Below are positions 24,551-31,693 of a stretch of DNA of 38,622 nucleotides, in pieces (position 1 is the stretch's first letter; each line of letters begins with the position of its first letter). Origin of the DNA: Streptomyces panaciradicis (GTDB lineage Bacteria; Actinomycetota; Actinomycetes; Streptomycetales; Streptomycetaceae); NCBI RefSeq assembly GCF_023516615.1, contig NZ_JAMGBF010000130.1, positions 1 to 38,622 of the forward strand, in the 5' to 3' direction. Made by a program: the position numbers and the translations under genes. The notes below the pieces were generated by a model that was not told the DNA's origin, searched no databases, and saw nothing but the letters and a program-made list of their open reading frames with translations.

Positions 24551-25177
24551 ATGTCACGACGCCGAAGCTACGACCAGTACTGTTCCGCCGCCCGCGCGCT
24601 CGATGCCGTCGGCGACCGCTGGACCCTGCTGATCGTCCGGGAGCTGCTGGCCGGACCCCGCCGCTACACCGACCTGCACGCGGACCTGCCCGGCGTCAGC
24701 ACGGACGTACTCGCCTCACGGCTGAAGGACATGGAGCGCGACGGGCTGACGACCAGGCGCCGGCTGCCGCCGCCCGGCGCCGCCTACGTCTACGAACTCA
24801 CCCCGCGCGGCCGGGAGTTGCTGCCCGTGCTGCAGGCGCTCAGCGTGTGGGGGCAGGAGGAGCTGGGGGAGCGGCGGCCCACGGACGCCCTGCGCGCCCA
24901 CTGGTTCGCGCTGCCCCTGCTGCGGGCGCTGGAGGGCGAAGGACTCGTCGAAGTCGGCCTGGAGGAGGGCGACTTCCACCTCTTCGTCGGCGCCCAGGAC
25001 GGCCCGGTGTACGGCGACGGGCCCGCCCCCGGTGAGCCGGACGCGCGGCTCGTCCTGGACGCCCACACGTGTGCCGCCCTCGGGCGCGGGGAGGTGAGCC
25101 TGGCCGACGCGGTGCGGGACGGGCGCGTCACGGTCACCGGCGACGGCACGCTCGCCAAGTCCCTGCGGGACGCATGA
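24551..25177 (+). CDS. HxlR/MarR-type winged-helix transcriptional regulator
   Basis: A 208-residue regulator. The N-terminal HxlR winged helix is clear: CSAARALDAVGDRWTLLIVRELLAGPRRYTDLH, then STDVLASRLKDMERDGLTTRR, and YELTPRGRELLPVLQALSVWG. The C-terminal 90 residues look like a small ligand-binding or SCP2-like domain. The ATG at 24551 is 7 nt after the TAGACT box, so the transcript is probably leaderless; an earlier in-frame ATG at 24533 precedes that box and is rejected. Divergent from the aminotransferase it probably controls. A 22-nt duplication covers its last codons. Confidence 0.85.
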   Translation: MSRRRSYDQYCSAARALDAVGDRWTLLIVRELLAGPRRYTDLHADLPGVSTDVLASRLKDMERDGLTTRRRLPPPGAAYVYELTPRGRELLPVLQALSVWGQEELGERRPTDALRAHWFALPLLRALEGEGLVEVGLEEGDFHLFVGAQDGPVYGDGPAPGEPDARLVLDAHTCAALGRGEVSLADAVRDGRVTVTGDGTLAKSLRDA

Positions 25178-25205
25178 GAGCCCAGTCCGCGCGGGACGCA
25201 TGAGA
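25158..25205 (+). repeat. Short tandem duplication at the end of the HxlR gene
   Basis: The 22 nt from 25158 to 25179, which include the last codons and the stop, recur at 25184-25205 with two changes, giving a 26-bp period. A local duplication that leaves the reading frame intact. Confidence 0.7.
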
Positions 25206-25206
25206 A

Positions 25207-25237
25207 GAGCCCGCCGTACCGGACGTACGGCGGGCTC
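25207..25237. terminator. Bidirectional terminator
   Basis: GAGCCCGCCGTAC (25207-25219) pairs with GTACGGCGGGCTC (25225-25237) around a 5-nt loop. It sits between the convergent HxlR gene and the membrane-protein operon and can serve both. Confidence 0.75.
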
Positions 25238-25249
25238 CTCGACGGGCCG

Positions 25250-26059
25250 TCAGGCCGCGGGCGGCACCCGGGTGGGCCGGCCCGATCCGCGGGTCAGTGC
25301 GTAGCCGCCGATCCCGGCGAGCGCGGCCAGCACCGCGCCGATGCCGGTCCACACCCAGCGGTCCGACCACCAGCCGGACGTCCAGCCGCCGTCGGGCTCG
25401 ATGCTGGACAGCACCGCCGCCTTCGACGTGTCACCGTCCTCGGAGCCGGACTTCGACGACACGGCGATGCCCGGCACCAGCGGCTGCGCCAGCGAGCCGT
25501 CCACCGCCGCCGCGCCGCCGATGTCCTTGGAGCCGACCCGCACGGACGCCTTCACCGGCTGGCCCAGGTCGGCCGTCGTCAGGTTCAGGGCCGTCAGCCG
25601 GATGTAGTAGGTGCCCGGCAGCGGGTCGTCGGCCCACGGCTCCGACCAGGCCCGGACCGTGCGCAGCACACAGGCCAACTCGACGGTCGTGGAGCCCTGT
25701 TCGGCGGTGCGGGTCTGCGCGCCGTACTGGCAGGACTGGCGGCGGCGCAGGCCGTCGTAGACGTCGACCTGCCAGGTCTGGGCCGCGTGCGAGGCGGGCA
25801 GCTTCACCGTCGCCCGCACCGTGGGCCGTTGACCGGCGTCCGCGGGGAACGACCAGTACAGGTAGTCGCCCGTGGAGGCGCTCGCGGTGGCCTCCTGCCC
25901 CTGGTCGACCTCGGCCGCCGTACGGAACGACGTGCCCGCCGACGTCGGCGCCGAGTCGTCGCCCGAGGCGCTCGGGGAGGGCGAGGAGTCCGCGACGGCC
26001 GGGGTGACCGTCAGCCCGAACAGCAGCGCCGCCGCGCCCAGCATCCGTGTGATCCGCAT
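25250..26059 (-). CDS. Secreted/membrane-anchored protein related to the VWA protein's ectodomain
   Basis: A 269-residue protein with an N-terminal signal peptide (MRITRMLGAAALLFGLTVTPAVA), a Ser/Pro/Asp-rich linker, an ectodomain, and one C-terminal membrane helix (WVWTGIGAVLAALAGIGGYALT) followed by a short basic tail, so most of it should face outside. The ectodomain pattern (GDYLYWSFPADAGQRPTVRATVKL ... GTYYIRLTALNLTTADLGQPVKASVRV) resembles the part of the upstream VWA protein after its VWA domain. Its ATG overlaps the stop of the VWA gene by 1 nt (TGATG). It has two cysteines that may form a disulphide. Function unknown. Confidence 0.8.
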   Translation of the reverse strand: MRITRMLGAAALLFGLTVTPAVADSSPSPSASGDDSAPTSAGTSFRTAAEVDQGQEATASASTGDYLYWSFPADAGQRPTVRATVKLPASHAAQTWQVDVYDGLRRRQSCQYGAQTRTAEQGSTTVELACVLRTVRAWSEPWADDPLPGTYYIRLTALNLTTADLGQPVKASVRVGSKDIGGAAAVDGSLAQPLVPGIAVSSKSGSEDGDTSKAAVLSSIEPDGGWTSGWWSDRWVWTGIGAVLAALAGIGGYALTRGSGRPTRVPPAA

Positions 26060-27324
26060 CAGTTGGTCCTCCAGACCGCGACCCGCCAGCGCGACAGCCA
26101 GCCCCACAGCAGACCGGCGACGAAACCGACCAGCACCAGCACACCCAGCAGCCACCAGCCGCGCCCGAGACCGAACGACGCCACGTCGCTCGCCTTCGAG
26201 GGGCCGTCGACGACGTCCACCGTCAGCTCCAGCGGCATACCGGGCGTGGTCTTCACGCGCGAGGCCGGGGAGAAGGAGTTGGTCACCTGAAGGCACACCG
26301 TCTCCGCGGGAGCGTCGTCCGCGTCGCTCTCCGCCTTCGGGTAGCGCAGCCCCGTCGAGATCACGTCGGTGCGGCCGTTGCCCGCCGACTCGCCGCGCAC
26401 GATCTCCCGGCCGTGCACCGTGACCGCCCGCAGCAGCACGCCGTAGGACGGGCTCACGGCCCGGTCCGCCGCCACGCTGACCGAGGCGCGCAGCTCCTTG
26501 CCCGGGTCGACGTCCACCTTGTACCAGCGCTGCTGCCCGAACTCCTCGCGGTCGGTGAACAGACCCGACTTCAGCGTCGGCGCGCTCGTGCACTGCGTGG
26601 CGCCCTCGGTCGCCACCGGCGTCACCACCGGGTCGGCGGCGCGGTCCACCAACTGGTTGACCTTGTCGGTGAGTTCGTCGGTGTGCTCGACCGAGGTGTA
26701 CGTGCCCCCGGTCGCCTCCGCGATACAGCTGAGCTGCTTGTTCAGCTTGGTGTTCGGGACCAGGCCGAGCGTGTCGATGGTCATGCCGATGCCCTTGGCG
26801 GCTATCTCGCGGGCCACCTCGCACGGGTCGAGCGGGGCGCACGTGTCCTCGCCGTCGGTGATCAGCACGATCCGCTTGGAGCCGTCCCCGTCGGCGAGGT
26901 CGCTCGCGGCCTTCAGCAGCGCCGGGCCGATCGGCGTCCACCCGGTCGGCGAGAGCGTCGCCACCGCCGTCTTGGCCTCGGTGCGGTCCAGCGTGCTGAC
27001 CGGGTACAGCTGTGCGGTGTCCTTGCAGCCCGTCTGCCGGTCGTTGCCCGCGTAGTTCGCGCCGAGCGTGCGGATGCCGAGCTGCACGTCCTCGGGCGTG
27101 GCGTCGAGGACCTCGTTGAACGCCTGCTTCGCCGCCGCCATCCGGGTGCCGCCGTCGATGTCCCGGGTCCGCATGGAGCCGCTGACGTCGAGGACGAGGT
27201 CGACCTTCGCGTTCGCCCCGCTCGTGGGTTCGCCGGCCTCCGCCGCGGCCGGGAAGGCGAGCCCGGCCGCCAGGGTGGCGAGCAGGGCGCACACTCCCGC
27301 CGCCAGCCGTTGTGTTCTGATCAT
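26059..27324 (-). CDS. VWA-domain membrane-anchored protein
   Basis: A 421-residue surface protein: signal peptide (residues 1-28), a von Willebrand factor A domain (about 38-230) with the MIDAS motif DVSGS, a downstream threonine region TPIGPAL and ITDGEDTC, then a beta-rich ectodomain (FGQQRWYKVDVDPGKELRASVSV ... CLQVTNSFSPAS), and a C-terminal membrane helix (GWWLLGVLVLVGFVAGLLWGWL). Such MIDAS sites bind a metal and partner proteins. It is translationally coupled to the smaller related protein downstream and lies 45 nt after the siderophore synthetase gene on the same strand, so all three could be co-transcribed. The role is unknown; adhesion or a sensing complex is possible. Confidence 0.85.
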   Translation of the reverse strand: MIRTQRLAAGVCALLATLAAGLAFPAAAEAGEPTSGANAKVDLVLDVSGSMRTRDIDGGTRMAAAKQAFNEVLDATPEDVQLGIRTLGANYAGNDRQTGCKDTAQLYPVSTLDRTEAKTAVATLSPTGWTPIGPALLKAASDLADGDGSKRIVLITDGEDTCAPLDPCEVAREIAAKGIGMTIDTLGLVPNTKLNKQLSCIAEATGGTYTSVEHTDELTDKVNQLVDRAADPVVTPVATEGATQCTSAPTLKSGLFTDREEFGQQRWYKVDVDPGKELRASVSVAADRAVSPSYGVLLRAVTVHGREIVRGESAGNGRTDVISTGLRYPKAESDADDAPAETVCLQVTNSFSPASRVKTTPGMPLELTVDVVDGPSKASDVASFGLGRGWWLLGVLVLVGFVAGLLWGWLSRWRVAVWRTN

Positions 27325-27369
27325 CGGCGGATCCTATTGATCAGGTGGGCCGTGATCCAAAACGACCGG

Positions 27370-28869
27370 TCAGCGCAGGGGGTTGGGCAGCACGGTCCAC
27401 TGGTCCCCGGGCGTTCCCGGCGACATCCGCATCAGCGTCAACGCCTTGGTCGGCAGCGGCTCTTCGAGCAGGGCCACGAGGTCCGGCGTGCGCGGCAGAT
27501 CCCGTACGGCGGTCTCCAGCGCCGCCCCCAGCGCCGCCGCCGAACCCGCCGTACCGGCGAGCGCGCCCGCCACCAGGGAGCCGAACAGCTTGCGCCTGAG
27601 GGCGGTTTCGTCGTCCGTGACGATCCGTCCGGTCAGCTCCGGAACCGGGACGCCGTGCCGGGCGAGCCGTGCCGGGCTGACGCGAATGTCGGCGAGGTCG
27701 CGGTAGACCAGCCGCAGCGGGGCGCCCGTGGCGGAGAGGACGACCAGCAGGTTCTGGCCGTGCGCCTCCAGGGCCACGCCGATCTCCAGCAGACGCAGGC
27801 CGACGGTGAGGGCGAGGCGGGTGAACTCTGCGAGCCAGGACGGCGACGACGGCAGCGCGGTGGTGGCCAGCGCGGCCACCGGCACCACCCGCTCGCCCCG
27901 GTCCGTCGCCGCGTATGTGCTCGGCGATTCGCGCAGCACGGCGGCGAGGTCGGGCGAGTCGGCCGTCGCCGCGCCCAGCGTCCGGGTGACGTGCAACAAG
28001 CCGTCCGAACGGGCCGCCAGCGACTCCCCGAACGCCGACAGCGTCGCCGACATGCCCACCGAGTAGACGGAGATGTCCCGCACGGAGGACGTCAGCCGGG
28101 CGCTGAGCGCGGTCTTGACGTGCGGCCCGTCCGGCACGGCGAGCGTCCGCAAGGACATCAGCGGGTGCGCGGCGAACCCGTCCTCGCAGCTCCGCTTCAG
28201 CACGTGCGCCGCCTGCCACGGATGCACCGGCAGCAACAGCCGCCCCGCGTCCCGCAGTTCGTCCGGCCACACCCCCGTCACCAGGCTCTCCTCCGGGCGC
28301 ACCGCGACCGTCCCCAGCCGCACCACCGGCCGGTGCTCGGGCCCGTACGCCAGCTGTTCGGCGACCGAGAACCCGGGCCGGGAACGGCAGTTGGGGTGGT
28401 ACGGATGCCCGTCCACGACTCGCTGCTCCCACTCCCAGTCGGTCGCCGGCCACGCGTCCGTGAGCGGCGCCCGGTCGGCCCGTGACAGCGCCGTCGAGGC
28501 CACGCTGTGCCCCAGCTCGGCCGCGAAGCCGCCGCCGTGCGGCACGGCCAGGTCCGTCATCAGCCGCGCCGGATCGTCGTACGCCGTGCCGTCCAGTCGT
28601 ACGACATCGACGTACGCGTCCGTCGCGTACGGGTCCGCGGCCGGGCCGTGCAGCCGGCGGCCGTCGGCCAGGCGCAGGGTGAGGCCCTCCCGGCCGGGCT
28701 CCCGCCCCGCGACCCAGGGCAGCGGCTCGTACGCGAGCGCTCGCCACAGCCGGGTCAGCACGGCCGCCCGGGCACCCGCCAGCTCGGCCGCGTACCGTGA
28801 CAGCAGGCCGGGACGTACGACGGCCAGCTCGTCGGCGACCTCGGTCTCCGCGGGTCGGGGACGGTCCAC
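27370..28869 (-). CDS. NIS siderophore synthetase (IucA/IucC family)
   Basis: A 499-residue ATP-dependent siderophore synthetase that joins a carboxylate (often citrate or succinyl compound) to an amine or alcohol. The ATP-grasp-like motifs are visible: GHPYHPNCRSRPGFS, LPVHPWQ, the phosphate-binding KTALSARLTSSVRDISVYS, EAHGQNLLVV and VYRDLADIRVS. The GTG at 28869, with GAGGAG 7 nt upstream, is chosen; the frame stays open upstream through the divergent promoter region. It faces a second, divergent NIS synthetase. No amine-making decarboxylase, monooxygenase or transporter lies nearby. Confidence 0.9.
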   Translation of the reverse strand: MDRPRPAETEVADELAVVRPGLLSRYAAELAGARAAVLTRLWRALAYEPLPWVAGREPGREGLTLRLADGRRLHGPAADPYATDAYVDVVRLDGTAYDDPARLMTDLAVPHGGGFAAELGHSVASTALSRADRAPLTDAWPATDWEWEQRVVDGHPYHPNCRSRPGFSVAEQLAYGPEHRPVVRLGTVAVRPEESLVTGVWPDELRDAGRLLLPVHPWQAAHVLKRSCEDGFAAHPLMSLRTLAVPDGPHVKTALSARLTSSVRDISVYSVGMSATLSAFGESLAARSDGLLHVTRTLGAATADSPDLAAVLRESPSTYAATDRGERVVPVAALATTALPSSPSWLAEFTRLALTVGLRLLEIGVALEAHGQNLLVVLSATGAPLRLVYRDLADIRVSPARLARHGVPVPELTGRIVTDDETALRRKLFGSLVAGALAGTAGSAAALGAALETAVRDLPRTPDLVALLEEPLPTKALTLMRMSPGTPGDQWTVLPNPLR

Positions 28870-28963
28870 GGGCGTGCTCCTCGGGTACGGACAGGGCGTC
28901 ACGGACAGGTCGCGACGGCGTACATACTGATCATCTTCTCCCGAACGGGTCTTCAGGGAACGA
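28870..28963. promoter_or_regulatory. Divergent promoter region of the two siderophore synthetases
   Basis: About 94 bp separate the two divergent genes. I see a central TGATCA palindrome (around 28928) but no recognisable iron box of the DmdR/IdeR type (TTAGGTTAGGCTAACCTAA-like) in this stretch. Iron control cannot be claimed from the sequence. Confidence 0.4.
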
Positions 28964-30475
28964 GTGGATCGCGTGGATCTCATCCCCCCTCATGCCGGCG
29001 ACGACGCCGACCGCGCCGACGCGTACGCGGCCGTGCCGCTCCTCAACTGTCTGCTGCGCGAGGTGGCGGAGCCCGTGTCCGGCACACCGTCCCCGGACGC
29101 CCGCGCACCGCGCACGTACCGGCTGCCCGGCACCGGCCGCCTGCTGCGGGTGCGCGGCGAGCGGCGTCCGGCCGCTCCCGAGGTGTTCGCGGCCGGGCAC
29201 TGGCACCGCGTCGGCCACACCGAGCTCGTCAAGCTCGTCGGCGAGGAGCTGCGCCGGCACACCGGCCTGTCCAACCACGAACTGCCGGCCGAGATGATCG
29301 ACAGCCGGGACGCCGTGGCCGCGCTGCTCGCCGCCCGCGCCCGGGCCACGGCGCCCGAGGACCCGTACCTGCGCTCCGAGCAGTCCCTGATCACCGGCCA
29401 CCCGTACCACCCGGCGCCCAAGGCGCGCGGCGGCGGTCCGGTCGCCGGGTGGCTGCCGTACGCCCCCGAGGCGCACGCCCGCTTCCCGCTGGTCCTGCTC
29501 GGCGTGCGCGAGGACACGGTCGTCGAGGAGGGCGACACCTCCGCGCTGGACGCGCTCGGCGAGGCGCCGCCCGGCTACCGGCTGCTGCCGGCCCACCCCT
29601 GGCAGCTGGACCTGGTCGACCTCGCGCCCGCCTTCGCCGACGGCCGCCTGGTCCGGCTGGGCACGACCGCCTTCGACGCCTGGCCGACGGCCGCGATCCG
29701 CACGCTGTACGCCCCCGCGCACGACCTGTTCCTGAAGTTCAGCCTCGACGTCCGCATCACCAACGACATCCGCCGGCTGTGGCGCCACGACCTGCTGAGA
29801 CTGCGCCGGACCGACAGGGCCGTCACGGCCGCGTTCGCCGCGATGGGCGGCCCGGCCGCCTGGCTGAGCGACCGCGGCTACCGCACCGCGGGATTCGCCT
29901 TCGAGGAACTCGCCGTCCTGGTCCGCGACGGACTGCGCGGGCACGTGCTGCCCGGCGCGACCCCGCTGCTCGCCGCCGGCCTGGTGGAGGGCTTCGAGGG
30001 CAGCCCGCTGGACTCGGCCGAGGACCCGGCGGCCTGGTGGGAGGCGTATCTGAGGGCCGTCGTGCCCCCGGCGCTGACCGCCTTCGCCGAGCACGGCGTG
30101 GTCCTGGAGGCCCATCTGCAGAACACGCTGGTCGCCGTGGACGCCGTCGGCACTCCGGTGCAGGCCCTGTTCCGGGACGCGGAGGGCGTCAAGCTGCTGC
30201 CGGAGGTGTCCCGGGCGGCGGGCTGGGAGCGCCTGGTGTACTGCCTGGTCGTCAACCACCTCACCGAGGTCGCGGGCGCCCTGGCCGAACGCCGCCCCGG
30301 CCTCGACCCCTGGCCCGCCGCCCGCCGCGAGTTCTCCCGCCACGACCTCCCCGAGGTCACCGGCCTGCTCACCGCACCCACCCTGCCCGGCAAGACGAAC
30401 CTGCTGCTGCGCTGGATGGGCGCGGACGGCGCGGACGCCCGCTATCTGCCGCTGCCGAATCCGCTGGCCGGGTGA
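28964..30475 (+). CDS. NIS siderophore synthetase (IucA/IucC family), second copy
   Basis: A 503-residue NIS synthetase with GHPYHPAPKARGG, LPAHPWQLDL, the ATP-phosphate motif LKFSLDVRITNDIRR, LEAHLQNTLVAVD, LFRDAEGVKLL and a C-terminal part ending ADARYLPLPNPLAG. It starts at GTG 28964 after AGGGA (an in-frame GTG at 28973 is also possible). It is divergent from the other NIS gene and only moderately alike, so the two probably catalyse successive or different condensations. The next gene, a HipA-like kinase, starts 22 nt after its stop. Confidence 0.9.
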   Translation: MDRVDLIPPHAGDDADRADAYAAVPLLNCLLREVAEPVSGTPSPDARAPRTYRLPGTGRLLRVRGERRPAAPEVFAAGHWHRVGHTELVKLVGEELRRHTGLSNHELPAEMIDSRDAVAALLAARARATAPEDPYLRSEQSLITGHPYHPAPKARGGGPVAGWLPYAPEAHARFPLVLLGVREDTVVEEGDTSALDALGEAPPGYRLLPAHPWQLDLVDLAPAFADGRLVRLGTTAFDAWPTAAIRTLYAPAHDLFLKFSLDVRITNDIRRLWRHDLLRLRRTDRAVTAAFAAMGGPAAWLSDRGYRTAGFAFEELAVLVRDGLRGHVLPGATPLLAAGLVEGFEGSPLDSAEDPAAWWEAYLRAVVPPALTAFAEHGVVLEAHLQNTLVAVDAVGTPVQALFRDAEGVKLLPEVSRAAGWERLVYCLVVNHLTEVAGALAERRPGLDPWPAARREFSRHDLPEVTGLLTAPTLPGKTNLLLRWMGADGADARYLPLPNPLAG

Positions 30476-30497
30476 GCGCTGACATACCCTGGCCGGT

Positions 30498-31403
30498 GTG
30501 CTGCGCGACGTGACTGCTGTTCGATACGTGACCCCGCTGCGGTCCGGCGGCTCCGTGCCCGGAGTCGTCGAGGCCGACGACCTGGGCACCTACGTCGTGA
30601 AGTTCACCGGCTCCGCGCAGGGCCGCAAGGCGCTCGTCGCCGAGGTCATCGTCGGCGAGCTGGCCCGCGCGCTCGGGCTGCGCTTCCCCGAGCTGGTCCT
30701 GGTGCACTTCGACCCGGCGATCGCCGACGGCGAGCCGCACCAGGAGGTCCGCGACCTGCATGCCGCGAGCAGCGGCCTCAACCTCGGCATGGACTACCTG
30801 CCGGGCGCCAAGGACTTCACCCCGGACCTCGCGAAGGTCTTCCCGGTGGACCCCCTGGAGGCGGGCCGGATCGTCTGGCTGGACGCCCTGACCGTCAACG
30901 TCGACCGCACGGTCCACAGCTCCAACCTCATGGTCTGGCCGACCCTCGGCACCGTGCCCCCGCGGCTGTGGCTCATCGACCACGGCGCCGCCCTCGTCTT
31001 CCACCACCGCTGGGACGGCACCGACCCCGCCAAGGCCTACGACTTCCGCCACCACGCCCTCGGCCACTACGGCCCGGACGTGCGCGCCGCCGACGCCGAG
31101 CTCGCGCCCAGGGTGACCGGGGAACTGCTGCGCCGGGTCGTCGCGGAGGTCCCCGACGCCTGGCTCACCGACCACGCCTCGCCCGCCGAGGCCCGCGAGG
31201 CCTACGTGAGCTACCTGCACGCGCGGGTGCGGGCCTCGGCGCAGTGGCTGCCGACGGACTTCCCGAGCCGGGAGGAACTGGCCGCCGAGGAGGCCCGGCG
31301 GGCGGCGAAGAACCAGCAAGGACGCCCCGCGTGGCTCAGGCAGGTCCCCGACCTGCACGGCAAGCCCGCGGCCGAACAGGATTGGTCGGTGCACCTCGGA
31401 TGA
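30498..31403 (+). CDS. HipA-family kinase
   Basis: A 301-residue protein with a HipA/PI3K-like kinase core. The ATP lysine is in TYVVKFTGSAQGRKALVAE (Lys35); the catalytic loop is ALTVNVDRTVHSSNLMVW (Asp136) and the metal aspartate is in LIDHGAAL (Asp161). It lacks a HipB antitoxin partner and also lacks the N-terminal subdomain of true HipA toxins. The GTG at 30498 follows TACCCT by 7 nt, so it may be leaderless. Its stop overlaps the ATG of the following SelW-like gene (ATGA), implying a shared function. Confidence 0.85.
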   Translation: MLRDVTAVRYVTPLRSGGSVPGVVEADDLGTYVVKFTGSAQGRKALVAEVIVGELARALGLRFPELVLVHFDPAIADGEPHQEVRDLHAASSGLNLGMDYLPGAKDFTPDLAKVFPVDPLEAGRIVWLDALTVNVDRTVHSSNLMVWPTLGTVPPRLWLIDHGAALVFHHRWDGTDPAKAYDFRHHALGHYGPDVRAADAELAPRVTGELLRRVVAEVPDAWLTDHASPAEAREAYVSYLHARVRASAQWLPTDFPSREELAAEEARRAAKNQQGRPAWLRQVPDLHGKPAAEQDWSVHLG

Positions 31404-31693
31404 GTGGCCGCGTCGAGATCGAGTACTGCACCCAGTGCCGCTGGCTGCCGCGTGCCGCCTGGCTGGCGCAGGAACTGCTGACGACGTTCGAGGCGGAGCT
31501 GACCGAGCTGGCGCTGCGGCCGGGCAAGGGCGGGGTGTTCGTCGTGCGCGTGGACGACGAGGTCGTCTGGGACCGCCGCGAGCAGGGCTTTCCCGAGCCG
31601 ACGGCGGTGAAGCGGGCCGTACGCGACCGAGTGGCCCCGGGGAAGCCCCTGGGCCACTCGGACGCGGTCCCGCAGGAGGACGTCAGCCCTTGA
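31400..31693 (+). CDS. SelW/Rdx-family thioredoxin-like protein
   Basis: A 97-residue protein with the SelT/SelW/SelH fold: VEIEYCTQCRWLPRAAWLAQELL carries a C-x-x-C redox pair (Cys10, Cys13), where selenoproteins have C-x-x-U, followed by the helix and a GVFVVRVDDEVVWDRREQGFPE strand pattern typical of the family. It begins in the ATGA overlap with the HipA-like kinase, so the two are co-translated. Its 3' end overlaps the convergent malate synthase by 11 nt. Its redox partner is unknown. Confidence 0.9.
   Translation: MSGRVEIEYCTQCRWLPRAAWLAQELLTTFEAELTELALRPGKGGVFVVRVDDEVVWDRREQGFPEPTAVKRAVRDRVAPGKPLGHSDAVPQEDVSP

Noticed and set aside
25250..27292. A single 680-residue protein in the frame of the small membrane protein
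   Set aside because: The upstream two-thirds is the out-of-frame shadow of the VWA gene; a signal peptide at the ATG at 26059 marks the real start.
28870..28963. Iron-box (DmdR/IdeR) operator between the siderophore synthetases
   Set aside because: No sequence close to the TTAGGTTAGGCTAACCTAA consensus is present; only a short TGATCA palindrome.
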